Part shown: positions 1 to 6,406 of the stretch, one piece after another | Numbering within the stretch: position 1 is the first letter of the stretch | Layout of the letters: each line of letters begins with the position of its first letter | From: Planctomycetota bacterium | GTDB taxonomy: Bacteria; Planctomycetota; Phycisphaerae; Phycisphaerales; SM1A02 | Length of the DNA: 8,439 bases | NCBI GenBank assembly: GCA_022567855.1 | Contig: JADFGE010000111.1 | Location: 1 to 8,439, forward strand | Reading direction: 5' to 3' | Program-made: the position numbers and the translations under genes | The notes under the pieces: generated by a model | Database searches by the model: none | Seen by the model: the letters and a program-made list of their open reading frames with translations, nothing else | Told to the model about the DNA's origin: nothing

Positions 1-72
1 ATCACCAACCCCGCCTGTGTCAGCAAAAGCTACCCGACATTCTGGCGCGATTTCGCAAAACTCTATCAATAG
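1..72 (+). CDS. aroA: 3' end of 3-phosphoshikimate 1-carboxyvinyltransferase (EPSP synthase), 5' part outside the window
   Basis: Only the last 23 codons are present, in frame from base 1 to a TAG stop at 70-72. The visible tail includes ITNPACVSKSYPTFW followed by a short hydrophobic end. This matches the usual C-terminus of EPSP synthases, where a Cys-Val-(Ala/Ser)-Lys-(Ser/Thr)-(Tyr/Phe)-Pro stretch precedes an aromatic residue. The full enzyme joins shikimate 3-phosphate and phosphoenolpyruvate in the shikimate pathway. The stop codon is the first three bases of a heptamer repeat array, so the repeat may have supplied or replaced the original stop. The call rests on a short stretch and cannot be confirmed without the upstream sequence. 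Confidence 0.72.
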   Translation: MTNPACVSKSYPTFWRDFAKLYQ

Positions 73-118
73 GCACTAGGCACTGGGCATTAGGCATTAG
101 GCATTAGGCACTTGGCAT
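70..118 (+). repeat. Seven-copy heptamer array (TAGGCAY-like) overlapping the aroA stop
   Basis: Seven consecutive 7-mers are seen: taggcac, taggcac, tgggcat, taggcat, taggcat, taggcac, ttggcat, then tcgggttt. The array starts at the T of the aroA stop codon. A related array lies in reverse orientation at 6517-6547 and shares the flank ttggcattcggg on its complementary strand. I know of no function. It behaves like a dispersed intergenic simple repeat. Confidence 0.9.
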
Positions 119-164
119 TCGGGTTTAGGCGGTCGGCTCGACCCACCGGGAACCGCTCGCAACC

Positions 165-279
165 GGTGCCACCGACAGCGCAGCGAAGCGGAGTCGTCGG
201 TGTCTTATCGCATCGGAACCGAAGCACGCACCTGGTCCTGCGGCACGCACGACTCGAAGACTCGCTGTGCGTGGCACCC
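165..279 (+). repeat. Structured inverted-repeat element, copy A
   Basis: The outer arms are GGTGCCAC (165-172) and GTGGCACC (271-278). Two nested arm pairs sit inside: CACCGAC (170-176) with GTCGGTG (196-202), and CACGCAC (244-250) with GTGCGTG (267-273). This gives a three-way-junction or two-hairpin fold. The last 36 bases (244-279) are identical to copies B and C near 8090 and 8324, but the left half has diverged. Copy A also has an insertion carrying a second CACGCAC at 225-231. The first hairpin differs from B and C by C173-G199 in place of T-A, a compensatory change that keeps the pair. Confidence 0.85.
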
Positions 280-347
280 GCCCCCGGATACTCCCCCCGC
301 GGCCGTTGACACCTCCCCTCGCTGTACCAACCGCCTCGGACCGACAA

Positions 348-353
348 TACTAT
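348..353 (+). promoter_or_regulatory. Possible -10 box for a leaderless ABC transporter transcript
   Basis: TACTAT ends 6 bases before the chosen ATG at 360, the spacing expected if transcription starts at or next to the start codon. No Shine-Dalgarno sequence precedes that ATG. No good -35 box is found at the usual spacing, so this is a weak call. Confidence 0.25.
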
Positions 354-359
354 CACCCC

Positions 360-2177
360 ATGAGCGCCTTCTGGTTCTTCGCTCGACAGATGCTCCGCCG
401 CCGCGCGATCGTCGCGTGGGCGTTTGTTTTTGCCGTCATCTCCGCAGGCGGGCTCGGCGTGGGACTGCTCAGCCTCGGGCCACTGCTCAAATCGATCCTT
501 CAGGGCGATTCGCTGGTCGACCAGGCTGTCGCATATAACCAACAGGACCATTGGCTGACAATTCCGGCCGGCTTTATCGCCAAGCTCCCCACCGACCAGT
601 TTCAGGGCGTGCTGCTGATCATCGGCCTCATTGCGTTCCTGACGGTCTTCGGCGGGATCGCTAACTTCATGCACCAGTTCATCAGCCAAACGCTGGCGAC
701 GACGACGATCGCGCGCATCCGCCGGGACGTGTTCCGCCATGTCGTTCATATGCCGCTGACCCGGGTCATTCAGCGCGGGCCGTCGGAGTTCATCGCGCGC
801 ATGATCCGCGATGCCGCTGAATTACAGCGCGGCTTGATCGCCTTGGTGAGCAAATCCGTGACGCATGTGCTCAAGGGGCTCGCTGCGTTTATTGCGGCAT
901 TGATCATCCATTGGCCGTTGACGCTGGCGGCGACAATCGCGGCCCCACTGATGGCGATCGTGCTGCGAAAACTCGGCAAGCGCATCCGTCGTGGAACACG
1001 CGGGGCACTTGAAGCGCAAGAAGGGTTACTGCGCGTGGCGACGGAAACGCTGCACGGCTTGCGCGCGGTCAAGGCGAACACCGGCGAACGACAAGTGGGA
1101 AACTGGTTTCATCGAATCAATAAGAAGGTCGTATCTGCGGAGTTGCGCGTGCGCACCGCGCGGGCGCTGACCGCACCGCTGTCTGAGACGCTCGCGGTGT
1201 TTGTCATTGGAGGGCTGGCGGTCGCGGCGGCCAAGCTGATCATTGATGGCAACCTGCCGATTGAAAAGTTCATTCTCGCGCTGGGCGCGCTTGCGGTTGC
1301 GGGGGCGTCGTTTCGACCACTCGCGGGATTGGTCAACGAAATGCATGCGGCCGCGGCGCCGGCTGAGCGCTTGGCCGATATCTTGGCCGAGCAGCGTGAA
1401 GCCCCGCGCGCGATGAAGATGCCGAAACTGCCGGCTCATCGTCGATCCATCGAACTTGACGCCGTGACGATGATCTACCCCGGGGCGGATCGACCCGCCC
1501 TTGAGAACGTGTCGCTCACGATCGAGCACGGCCAGCGGGTGGCGATCGTCGGCCCCAACGGCTCGGGCAAGACGACGCTGGTGAGTTTGATTCCGCGCCT
1601 GCTGCAACCCAAGGCCGGTCGAGTGCTCATTGACGGAATCGATATCAATTCGGTGAACCTCAGAAGCCTTCGGCGACAGATCGGCGTGGTGACGCAGGAG
1701 ACGGTTCTGTTTCGTGGGACGATTGCTGAGAACATCGCCTTCGGCGCGGGCTTGGTGCGTCGGGAGCAGATCGTTGATGCTGCTCGTCGCGCTCATGCTG
1801 AGGAGTTCATACTTGAAATCCCCGGCGGGTACGAAGCCAACATCGCTGAGCAAGGCGCGTCGCTTTCCGGCGGGCAGCGTCAGCGGTTGGCCATTGCCCG
1901 GGCAATCCTGCGCAATCCAACGATTCTCATACTTGATGAGGCGACCAGTCAAATTGACGCGGAATCTGAGTCGCTGATCAACAAGGCGCTGGCGGAATTC
2001 TGTCAGGGGCGAACGTCGCTGCTCATTGCGCATCGACTTTCCACGGTGCTCAACGCCGATCGGATCATCGTGATGGACGCGGGACGTATCGTCGCTGAGG
2101 GCACACACGATGAACTGCTGACGACGTGTGATCTGTATCAACGCCTCACGCAGACACAACTCATCGGCTCGACTTAG
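360..2177 (+). CDS. ABC exporter half-transporter (MsbA/ABCB-like permease fused to ATPase)
   Basis: The 605-residue product has the standard exporter layout, membrane domain then ATPase domain. Hydrophobic segments lie near residues 16-40, 82-104, 166-187, 188-205, 272-297 and 303-325, consistent with six helices. The nucleotide-binding domain shows Walker A GPNGSGKT (398-405), Q-loop Gln446, signature LSGGQ (502-506), Walker B ending in Asp526-Glu527 and H-loop His558, so all ATPase motifs are intact. As a homodimer in the cytoplasmic membrane it would couple ATP hydrolysis to export of a lipid, drug or peptide; the substrate cannot be read from the sequence. The segment between helices 1 and 2 is about 40 residues. 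I chose ATG 360 because residues encoded upstream are Pro/Arg-rich and overlap the repeat element. It follows aroA but is separated from it by repeats, so it is probably transcribed on its own. Confidence 0.93.
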   Translation: MSAFWFFARQMLRRRAIVAWAFVFAVISAGGLGVGLLSLGPLLKSILQGDSLVDQAVAYNQQDHWLTIPAGFIAKLPTDQFQGVLLIIGLIAFLTVFGGIANFMHQFISQTLATTTIARIRRDVFRHVVHMPLTRVIQRGPSEFIARMIRDAAELQRGLIALVSKSVTHVLKGLAAFIAALIIHWPLTLAATIAAPLMAIVLRKLGKRIRRGTRGALEAQEGLLRVATETLHGLRAVKANTGERQVGNWFHRINKKVVSAELRVRTARALTAPLSETLAVFVIGGLAVAAAKLIIDGNLPIEKFILALGALAVAGASFRPLAGLVNEMHAAAAPAERLADILAEQREAPRAMKMPKLPAHRRSIELDAVTMIYPGADRPALENVSLTIEHGQRVAIVGPNGSGKTTLVSLIPRLLQPKAGRVLIDGIDINSVNLRSLRRQIGVVTQETVLFRGTIAENIAFGAGLVRREQIVDAARRAHAEEFILEIPGGYEANIAEQGASLSGGQRQRLAIARAILRNPTILILDEATSQIDAESESLINKALAEFCQGRTSLLIAHRLSTVLNADRIIVMDAGRIVAEGTHDELLTTCDLYQRLTQTQLIGST

Positions 2178-2196
2178 CCTCACGCAGGAGAAGACT

Positions 2197-2351
2197 CACC
2201 GCAGAGGCGCTGAGAACGCAGAGGGAAAGCAGGGGTAAAACAAAGGGTGGATCATGTGCCGGAAATATGCTAATCCTGCGGCGAAAACGACAGTAACTAC
2301 TGTTTCCTCTTAACCATGTTCCTTCTCTGCGACCTCTGCGCCTCGGCGGTG
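2197..2351. repeat. Imperfect inverted-repeat pair (CACCGC-GAGGCGC-GAG type arms)
   Basis: The left arm is 2197-2223, starting CACCGCAGAGGCGC. The right arm is 2325-2351, whose complement starts CACCGCCGAGGCGC. The arms match at 23 of 27 positions and are separated by 101 bases. The stretch between the convergent ABC transporter and coiled-coil protein genes (2178-2358) holds nothing else I can recognise. The arms could be two independent insertions of one dispersed repeat in opposite orientation, or the ends of a small non-autonomous element. Confidence 0.7.
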
Positions 2352-2358
2352 AATCTTC

Positions 2359-3105
2359 TCATCCGCCGGTGCGTTGGATGAGGGCGATGGCGGCGACGAT
2401 GACGGCGAGGACAGACGCCGCAGCGCAGCCGGCCATGGCCAGCACCGTCCACCGCTGGGACCGCGCGACAAAATCACCAAGCCTCGTCTGGGCGTCTTCG
2501 CCGGATCGATCCAGCACGGAGAGCATGTCGATCGCCCCGCGAACATTGTCCGCGATCTCGACGAGACCCCGGTTGATGTTCTCCATGGCCTCGGCAATCT
2601 CGCGCACCGATCGCGTCGTAGCGTCGGTCTGCTGCTGGATGAGCCCGAGCACTTCGATCTGATGTTCTGACGACCCGCGGATTTGACCAAGCGCGGTATT
2701 GAGGCTGGCGTATTGCGACTTGGCGCTTTCCGATTGATCCGTAGCCAGCTCGACGAGCTGAGCGCTATGGCGGTTGAGGTTCCCCAGCGTCTCGAGCCCG
2801 CGGGGGACCTGCTCCTGAAGCTGAACAAGTTGCCGAACCTGCTCGGACTGCGTCTCCACGCGCTCGGTGATCTCGCGCAGTTGGGAGGCGACGTCGTCGT
2901 TGGATCGGCGCGGCGCAGGTGATGGTTTGGCCTTGGGGGATTTCGGCTCAGCCGTCTGCGCCGCCCTCGCGGGCTGAGCGGCATCAGGCGCGTCGACCGC
3001 CTCCGGGCTGGAGGCAAAGGCCCCAGCCTGACTCTGGGTGATGTCAACAACCACGGGCTGCTTCCTTCGTAGAAATAGGTTTTTCAGATCGGTCAGCAGT
3101 GACAT
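2359..3105 (-). CDS. Tail-anchored coiled-coil membrane protein, function unknown
   Basis: The 248-residue product starts with a short basic, amphipathic N-terminus (MSLLTDLKNLFLRRK). A Pro/Ala-rich disordered stretch follows at about 22-68, then a long Gln/Glu-rich helical region at about 70-215, and one hydrophobic segment at about 219-243 close to the C-terminus. The helical part recalls the signalling or HAMP-adjacent coiled coils of chemotaxis receptors and phage tail-length proteins, but no diagnostic motif is present and I do not assign a family. The start at 3105 is preferred over an in-frame ATG at 3168 because AAGGG lies 8 bases upstream and the predicted 21 extra residues look unstructured. 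It is convergent with the ABC transporter gene and divergent from the DUF6580-like gene. A membrane-bound scaffold or signalling role is only a guess. Confidence 0.75.
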   Translation of the reverse strand: MSLLTDLKNLFLRRKQPVVVDITQSQAGAFASSPEAVDAPDAAQPARAAQTAEPKSPKAKPSPAPRRSNDDVASQLREITERVETQSEQVRQLVQLQEQVPRGLETLGNLNRHSAQLVELATDQSESAKSQYASLNTALGQIRGSSEHQIEVLGLIQQQTDATTRSVREIAEAMENINRGLVEIADNVRGAIDMLSVLDRSGEDAQTRLGDFVARSQRWTVLAMAGCAAASVLAVIVAAIALIQRTGG

Positions 3106-3113
3106 GAGGTGGG

Positions 3114-3118
3114 CCCTT
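3114..3118 (-). promoter_or_regulatory. Ribosome binding site deciding the start at 3105
   Basis: On the minus strand AAGGG sits 8 bases before the ATG at 3105. No comparable purine run precedes the longer alternative start at 3168. Confidence 0.5.
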
Positions 3119-3362
3119 ATTTTATCGCCACTGTCTCGCTGCCCGTAGGCCAATGTACGATCGACCACCCGCTCCGGTCAAGCGACGCGGCGCAGATGGA
3201 CGCCAAAACCCATCCCAGCCGATCTGGCGGCATGTGAACGACCGATGGCGGCACTTGACGCCGGCGTAGGCAACCGAGTCCAATAGGCCGTTGGGGCAAT
3301 GGGTCGGGGTCGTTGGCCGCCTGATCCGGGTTCCTGGCGCTACGATAGTCTCAGCAATTGAT

Positions 3363-3367
3363 GAGGG
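3363..3367 (+). promoter_or_regulatory. Ribosome binding site deciding the start at 3376
   Basis: GAGGG ends 8 bases before ATG 3376. It lies inside the coding sequence of the longer alternatives (TTG 3358, ATG 3361), which argues for the shorter start. Confidence 0.55.
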
Positions 3368-3375
3368 CACATTTG

Positions 3376-3951
3376 ATGCAAGACCAATCGACAAACCGTG
3401 GAAAATTGATGCTGCGAGCCCTGGCTGTGTGTGGGGTTCTTTTGGTGCTTGGCGTTGCGGGTCGATTATTGCCGCACGTCCCGAATTTCACGCCAGTCGC
3501 GGCGATTGCCTTGTTCGCAGGCTTCTTCCTTCGGCGAAGACTTGTCGCCGCCGCAATCCCCTTGGCCATCATGTTCGTCTCGGACGCGTTCCTGCCAGCC
3601 ACATCGCTCGGTTTGAAGATCACGATGTATGTTGCGTTCCTGTTTCCGCTGCTGTTTGCACCGCTTTTGAGGAAGCGACTGAGCCCCGTTCGGATCGGGG
3701 GCAGCGCTTTGATAGCAGCGATATTCTTCTATCTCGTGACAAATTTTGCTGTTTGGCCGGGTTCAGCGTTTTACCCCCAAACGCTGGGCGGTTTGCTGGC
3801 GTGTTACGGAGCGGGCCTGCCATTCCTTGCTCAGAAGTTGCTCGGTGATCTGTTGTGGTCGGGCGCGATTTTCGGTACCTACGCGGTGATCAAGCAGTTG
3901 CAACTGCGCAATGTGCCGTTGGTGAACGCTTCGATTCGTGCCGGCTGGTAG
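3376..3951 (+). CDS. DUF6580-like multi-spanning membrane protein
   Basis: The 191-residue product is very hydrophobic, with probable membrane segments near 12-31, 41-53, 55-72, 82-97, 108-126, 137-155 and 158-173. Recognisable blocks are GRLLPHVPNFTPVAAIALF (29-47), FYLVTNFAVW (118-127) and CYGAGLPF (143-150), followed by a Gly-Asp-Leu motif at 157-159. I associate these with the uncharacterised DUF6580 family. The compact helical bundle resembles substrate-binding S components of ECF vitamin transporters, but that is inference from shape only; no ECF ATPase gene is nearby. ATG 3376 is chosen because a GAGGG ribosome binding site sits 8 bases upstream. A perfect 7-bp hairpin lies just after the stop. 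Confidence 0.85.
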   Translation: MQDQSTNRGKLMLRALAVCGVLLVLGVAGRLLPHVPNFTPVAAIALFAGFFLRRRLVAAAIPLAIMFVSDAFLPATSLGLKITMYVAFLFPLLFAPLLRKRLSPVRIGGSALIAAIFFYLVTNFAVWPGSAFYPQTLGGLLACYGAGLPFLAQKLLGDLLWSGAIFGTYAVIKQLQLRNVPLVNASIRAGW

Positions 3952-3956
3952 GAAAC

Positions 3957-3977
3957 GGCGGTCTGAACCCGACCGCC
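3957..3977 (+). terminator. Terminator-like hairpin after the DUF6580-like gene
   Basis: GGCGGTC (3957-3963) and GACCGCC (3971-3977) form a perfect 7-bp stem with a 7-base loop, five bases after the stop codon. No T-run follows, so it may be a weak terminator, a Rho-dependent end or an mRNA-stabilising structure. The next gene starts 28 bases later on the same strand, so full termination is uncertain. Confidence 0.4.
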
Positions 3978-4004
3978 TCGAATTGACTGACTGATTGGTA
4001 TCGA

Positions 4005-4667
4005 ATGAAATTGGGTTGGATTATCTTTCTCCTCATCATCGCGGCGAACGTGATCGGTCCGATCCTGCAGAAGCGAAAAACGCAGTTAGGAAAGCAACGT
4101 CAGCAGGGCTCGACCCAACCTGGTCCCCCTGCACAGCGCATATCTGCATCAGGTTCCCCGTCGGTCAGTACCGGTTCCAGCCGGATGGAGCAGCTCATTG
4201 ACCGCCGTCAGGCTCAATTGGAGGAGCTTCGTCAACGGCGCGAGCAGCGTCGTTCGGCCGCCAGCCCACAGGCCCGTATCGGCCCCGCCTCGACGCCTAC
4301 AACCATGCCAGGCCCAACCCCGTTCCGTGCCCCGGCTCCACAACCAACGAGGCGCGTGACTCGTCCGACCACCGCTCAGCCACCAGCTTCTTTGCCATCG
4401 GCCGCGAGACAAGCTCGTCCTCAGCCACCCCAACGGCGCCGGGTCAGCGAAGGTCCCGCTGCGCAACCAGTTGAACGGAAACGACTTACGGGGCTGCGCG
4501 CTGAGCCCGCTGCATCCGCGCGGCCCACAGCGGCTCCCAAGCCCTTCTTGTCCCTTGATGCTCGAACCATCACCCCGCAGCTTTTGCGCCGCCTGGTCGT
4601 GCTCAAGGAGATTTTCGACCCGCCGATTGCCCTGCGAAATCGCGACATTTGGGACAGACCCGGCTAA
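4005..4667 (+). CDS. Pro/Ala/Arg-rich protein with one N-terminal membrane segment, function unknown
   Basis: The 220-residue product begins MKLGWIIFLLIIAANVIGPI, a single hydrophobic segment (about 3-22) followed by basic residues, so it is probably an inner-membrane anchor or uncleaved signal. A charged helix lies at about 61-84 (EQLIDRRQAQLEELRQRREQ). A long low-complexity Pro/Ala/Arg linker covers about 85-178. The end is a compact, conserved-looking tail (about 183-215) containing TPQLLRRLVVLKEIFDPPIA. Similar tails with an EI(F/L)-x-PP-(V/I)-A-L-R pattern are familiar to me from planctomycete proteins of unknown function. No good ribosome binding site precedes ATG 4005. The protein may tether a small C-terminal domain to the membrane; its partner is unknown. 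Confidence 0.75.
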   Translation: MKLGWIIFLLIIAANVIGPILQKRKTQLGKQRQQGSTQPGPPAQRISASGSPSVSTGSSRMEQLIDRRQAQLEELRQRREQRRSAASPQARIGPASTPTTMPGPTPFRAPAPQPTRRVTRPTTAQPPASLPSAARQARPQPPQRRRVSEGPAAQPVERKRLTGLRAEPAASARPTAAPKPFLSLDARTITPQLLRRLVVLKEIFDPPIALRNRDIWDRPG

Positions 4668-4672
4668 GAACC

Positions 4673-4686
4673 CTGCGATTTCGCAG
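4673..4686 (+). terminator. Small hairpin after the Pro/Ala/Arg-rich gene
   Basis: CTGCG and CGCAG (4673-4677 and 4682-4686) can pair around a 4-base loop just after the stop at 4667. A second small hairpin, GCGGC with GCCGC, lies at 4693-4708. Neither is followed by a T-run, so a terminator role is weakly supported. Confidence 0.25.
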
Positions 4687-4713
4687 CAGATGGCGGCACG
4701 TTCGCCGCAGCGG

Positions 4714-4719
4714 TATACT
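4714..4719 (+). promoter_or_regulatory. Likely -10 box for a leaderless peptidase transcript
   Basis: TATACT is one base off the consensus TATAAT. It ends 7 bases before ATG 4727, so transcription would begin at or within a base of the start codon. No ribosome binding site precedes that ATG. The -35 region is not convincing. It would drive the peptidase-accB-accC cluster. Confidence 0.4.
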
Positions 4720-4726
4720 GGCCGCT

Positions 4727-5890
4727 ATGACCGATAAGACCAATATGGCGTTGCCCGGGCAACTGATCCAAGCGTGTGAACGCCGGCAACACCGCTTACG
4801 CCAGGCGATGACTGAGCACCCGATCGACGCGCTGCTCGTCTCCAACCCCAAAGACATCCATTACCTGACCGGCTTCGTTGGTCATGACAGCGTATTGATG
4901 GTGACCGACTCGGCGGCCGTCATCATCACCGATCCGCGGTACGACGAGTTCCTCGAACCCTGGCGGGGAACACAGGTGGCTGAAGTCGTGATGGGTACGC
5001 GCCATCGCTTGGAAGACTCCGTCGCCGCACAATGCAAGTCACGAGGCGTTTCCAGGCTGGGCATAGAGGCGGAGTGGCTGACGGTCTCGGCCCGCACAAA
5101 GGTCGCCGCCGCCCTGACCCAAGGGCAGGTGGTGGACACGGTCGGCTTGGTCGGCCGGTTGCGCTGGGTCAAGGACGAGCCGGAGCTTGCGGCCATCGAA
5201 CGGGCCGGGTCGATTCAGTGTGATGCCCTGAACGCCGCGCTGTCGAGATTCGAGTACCCGATGACGGAGCGCGAGCTGTGCGCCGTCCTTGAGTATGAGA
5301 TGAAAACCCGCGGCGCGAGCGGGCCGAGTTTCGACACGATGGTCTTGGCCGGGCCCAACAGCGCGATCATCCACGCCCTCACGGGTGAGACCCGGATCGA
5401 CCAAGGCACGCTGTTGATCGATTGGGGCGCTGTGTTTGATGGCTATTGCTCGGACATGACCAGGACGTTCGCCGTCGGCGAGTTCCCCGAGAAAGTGCGT
5501 GAGATCTACGACATTGTTGCTGAAGCGCAGCAGGCAGGGATCGACGCCTGCCGACCCGGTCGGACGTGTGCCGAGGTTGACGCCGCGGCTCGCTCGATTA
5601 TCCACAGGGCGGGGTACGGCGAGTACTTCGGCCATGGACTGGGGCACGGGCTCGGGCTGGACATCCACGAAGACCCATATTTCAACGAGTTGGCTACGGA
5701 CATCGTGCTCGAGCCGGGCATGGTGATGACGGTCGAGCCGGGCATCTATCTGCCAGGCACCGGCGGGGTGCGCATCGAGGACGACGTGGTGATCACGCCC
5801 GACGGTTGCCGTGTACTGACCGACTTCCCCAAACACCCGGACGAGATGGTCATTGAGCCGGCGACGGCGACCAAGGGATCAACGCGATGA
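4727..5890 (+). CDS. Xaa-Pro aminopeptidase/dipeptidase, peptidase family M24
   Basis: The 387-residue product has an N-terminal creatinase-like domain (about 15-145) and a C-terminal pita-bread metallopeptidase domain (about 150-375). All five expected metal ligands are visible: Asp232 (LIDWGAVFDGY), Asp243 (SDMTRTF), His307 (GHGLGHGLGLDIHE), Glu337 (TVEPGIY) and Glu351 (VRIEDDV). His216 and His303 fit the conserved active-site histidines. Enzymes of this type cut the bond before proline in peptides or dipeptides, normally in the cytoplasm; aminopeptidase and prolidase activities cannot be told apart here. ATG 4727 is preferred over an in-frame start at 4649 because the earlier one overlaps the previous gene and its extension is Arg-rich, while a good -10 box sits right before 4727. 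Its TGA overlaps the accB ATG, so the two are probably translated together. Confidence 0.92.
   Translation: MTDKTNMALPGQLIQACERRQHRLRQAMTEHPIDALLVSNPKDIHYLTGFVGHDSVLMVTDSAAVIITDPRYDEFLEPWRGTQVAEVVMGTRHRLEDSVAAQCKSRGVSRLGIEAEWLTVSARTKVAAALTQGQVVDTVGLVGRLRWVKDEPELAAIERAGSIQCDALNAALSRFEYPMTERELCAVLEYEMKTRGASGPSFDTMVLAGPNSAIIHALTGETRIDQGTLLIDWGAVFDGYCSDMTRTFAVGEFPEKVREIYDIVAEAQQAGIDACRPGRTCAEVDAAARSIIHRAGYGEYFGHGLGHGLGLDIHEDPYFNELATDIVLEPGMVMTVEPGIYLPGTGGVRIEDDVVITPDGCRVLTDFPKHPDEMVIEPATATKGSTR
5873..5878 (+). promoter_or_regulatory. accB ribosome binding site inside the peptidase gene
   Basis: AAGGGA lies 8 bases before the accB ATG at 5887, within the last codons of the peptidase gene. It supports the overlapping start. 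Confidence 0.65.
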
Positions 5891-6369
5891 TCGACATTCG
5901 CAAGCTCAAGGAGCTGGTGAAGCTGATGGTCGGCAACGACCTGACCGAGTTGGACCTTCGCGATTCCGAAGAGCAAGTGACACTTCGGCGTCACGGCGTG
6001 AATCAGCCCCCCCAGGTCATCGTCGGACCGGGGGCGCGGACCGCCAGGGCCGAGTCGGGTCCCGCCCAACCCGCCGCCGCCCCCACCGCTGCGGCTGGAG
6101 TTGAAGGCGTCGCCGTCACTGATGAGAACCTTCTCAAGATCGAAAGCCCAATGGTCGGGACGTTCTATACCGCCGCAAACCCCGAAGCGCCGCCCTTTGT
6201 CCGCGTTGGCGCTCAGGTTGAACCCGACACGGTCGTTTGTCTGATCGAGGCCATGAAGATCTTCAACGAGATCAAGGCGGAATGCACGGGCACCATCGAG
6301 AAGGTCCTGGTCGAATCTGCGGAATCGGTCGAGTTCGGCCAGGCGATGTTTCTGGTGAGGCCGAATTGA
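5887..6369 (+). CDS. accB: Biotin carboxyl carrier protein of acetyl-CoA carboxylase
   Basis: The 160-residue product has the usual AccB plan. An N-terminal helical segment starts MIDIRKLKELVKLM (about 1-38), a Pro/Ala-rich flexible linker covers about 39-78, and a biotinyl domain covers about 82-159. The domain carries SPMVGTFYTAANPEAPPFV, the thumb region of bacterial AccB, and the biotinylation motif EAMKIFNEI with target Lys124. Biotin is attached there by biotin-protein ligase. The domain then shuttles between AccC, which carboxylates it, and the carboxyltransferase that makes malonyl-CoA for fatty acid synthesis. Ile-Phe replaces the more common Met-Met or Val-Met after the biotin lysine; the lysine context is otherwise normal. 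The start overlaps the upstream stop as ATGA, with AAGGGA at 5873-5878 as ribosome binding site. Confidence 0.97.
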   Translation: MIDIRKLKELVKLMVGNDLTELDLRDSEEQVTLRRHGVNQPPQVIVGPGARTARAESGPAQPAAAPTAAAGVEGVAVTDENLLKIESPMVGTFYTAANPEAPPFVRVGAQVEPDTVVCLIEAMKIFNEIKAECTGTIEKVLVESAESVEFGQAMFLVRPN

Positions 6370-6395
6370 GTCTGCTCATGCGTTCGACCGCTGCG

Positions 6396-6400
6396 AAGGA
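6396..6400 (+). promoter_or_regulatory. Ribosome binding site for a small ORF in the accB-accC spacer
   Basis: AAGGA lies 6 bases before ATG 6407. It is one of the best-placed ribosome binding sites in the window, although the ORF behind it is short. Confidence 0.45.
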
Positions 6401-6406
6401 ACTCAC

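Noticed and set aside
70..118. CRISPR array
   Set aside because: Units are 7 bases with no spacers, and there are no cas genes.
306..311. TTGACA as a -35 box for the ABC transporter
   Set aside because: The nearest -10-like hexamer is 36 bases away and nothing suitable lies at 16-18 bases.
90..749. Minus-strand 219-codon ORF
   Set aside because: It runs through the heptamer array, repeat copy A and antisense to the ABC transporter start. Its composition is Arg/Glu/Asp-rich without domain features.
1026..2183. Minus-strand 385-codon ORF opposite the ABC transporter
   Set aside because: It is antisense to a fully supported ATPase domain; long antisense frames are common in GC-rich codon usage.
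3119..3126. GATAAAAT (minus strand) as a -10 box for the coiled-coil gene
   Set aside because: A start 7 bases downstream would leave the ribosome binding site at or outside the 5' end of the transcript, and no -35 box is at normal spacing.
3106..3375. Genes in the spacer between the divergent coiled-coil and DUF6580-like genes
   Set aside because: The short minus-strand frames here are Arg/Trp/Pro-rich without ribosome binding sites. Apart from the two ribosome binding sites at its edges I see nothing definite.
3291..3848. Plus-strand 185-codon ORF overlapping the DUF6580-like gene
   Set aside because: It is out of frame with a clear membrane protein and is Cys/Arg-rich with no recognisable domain.
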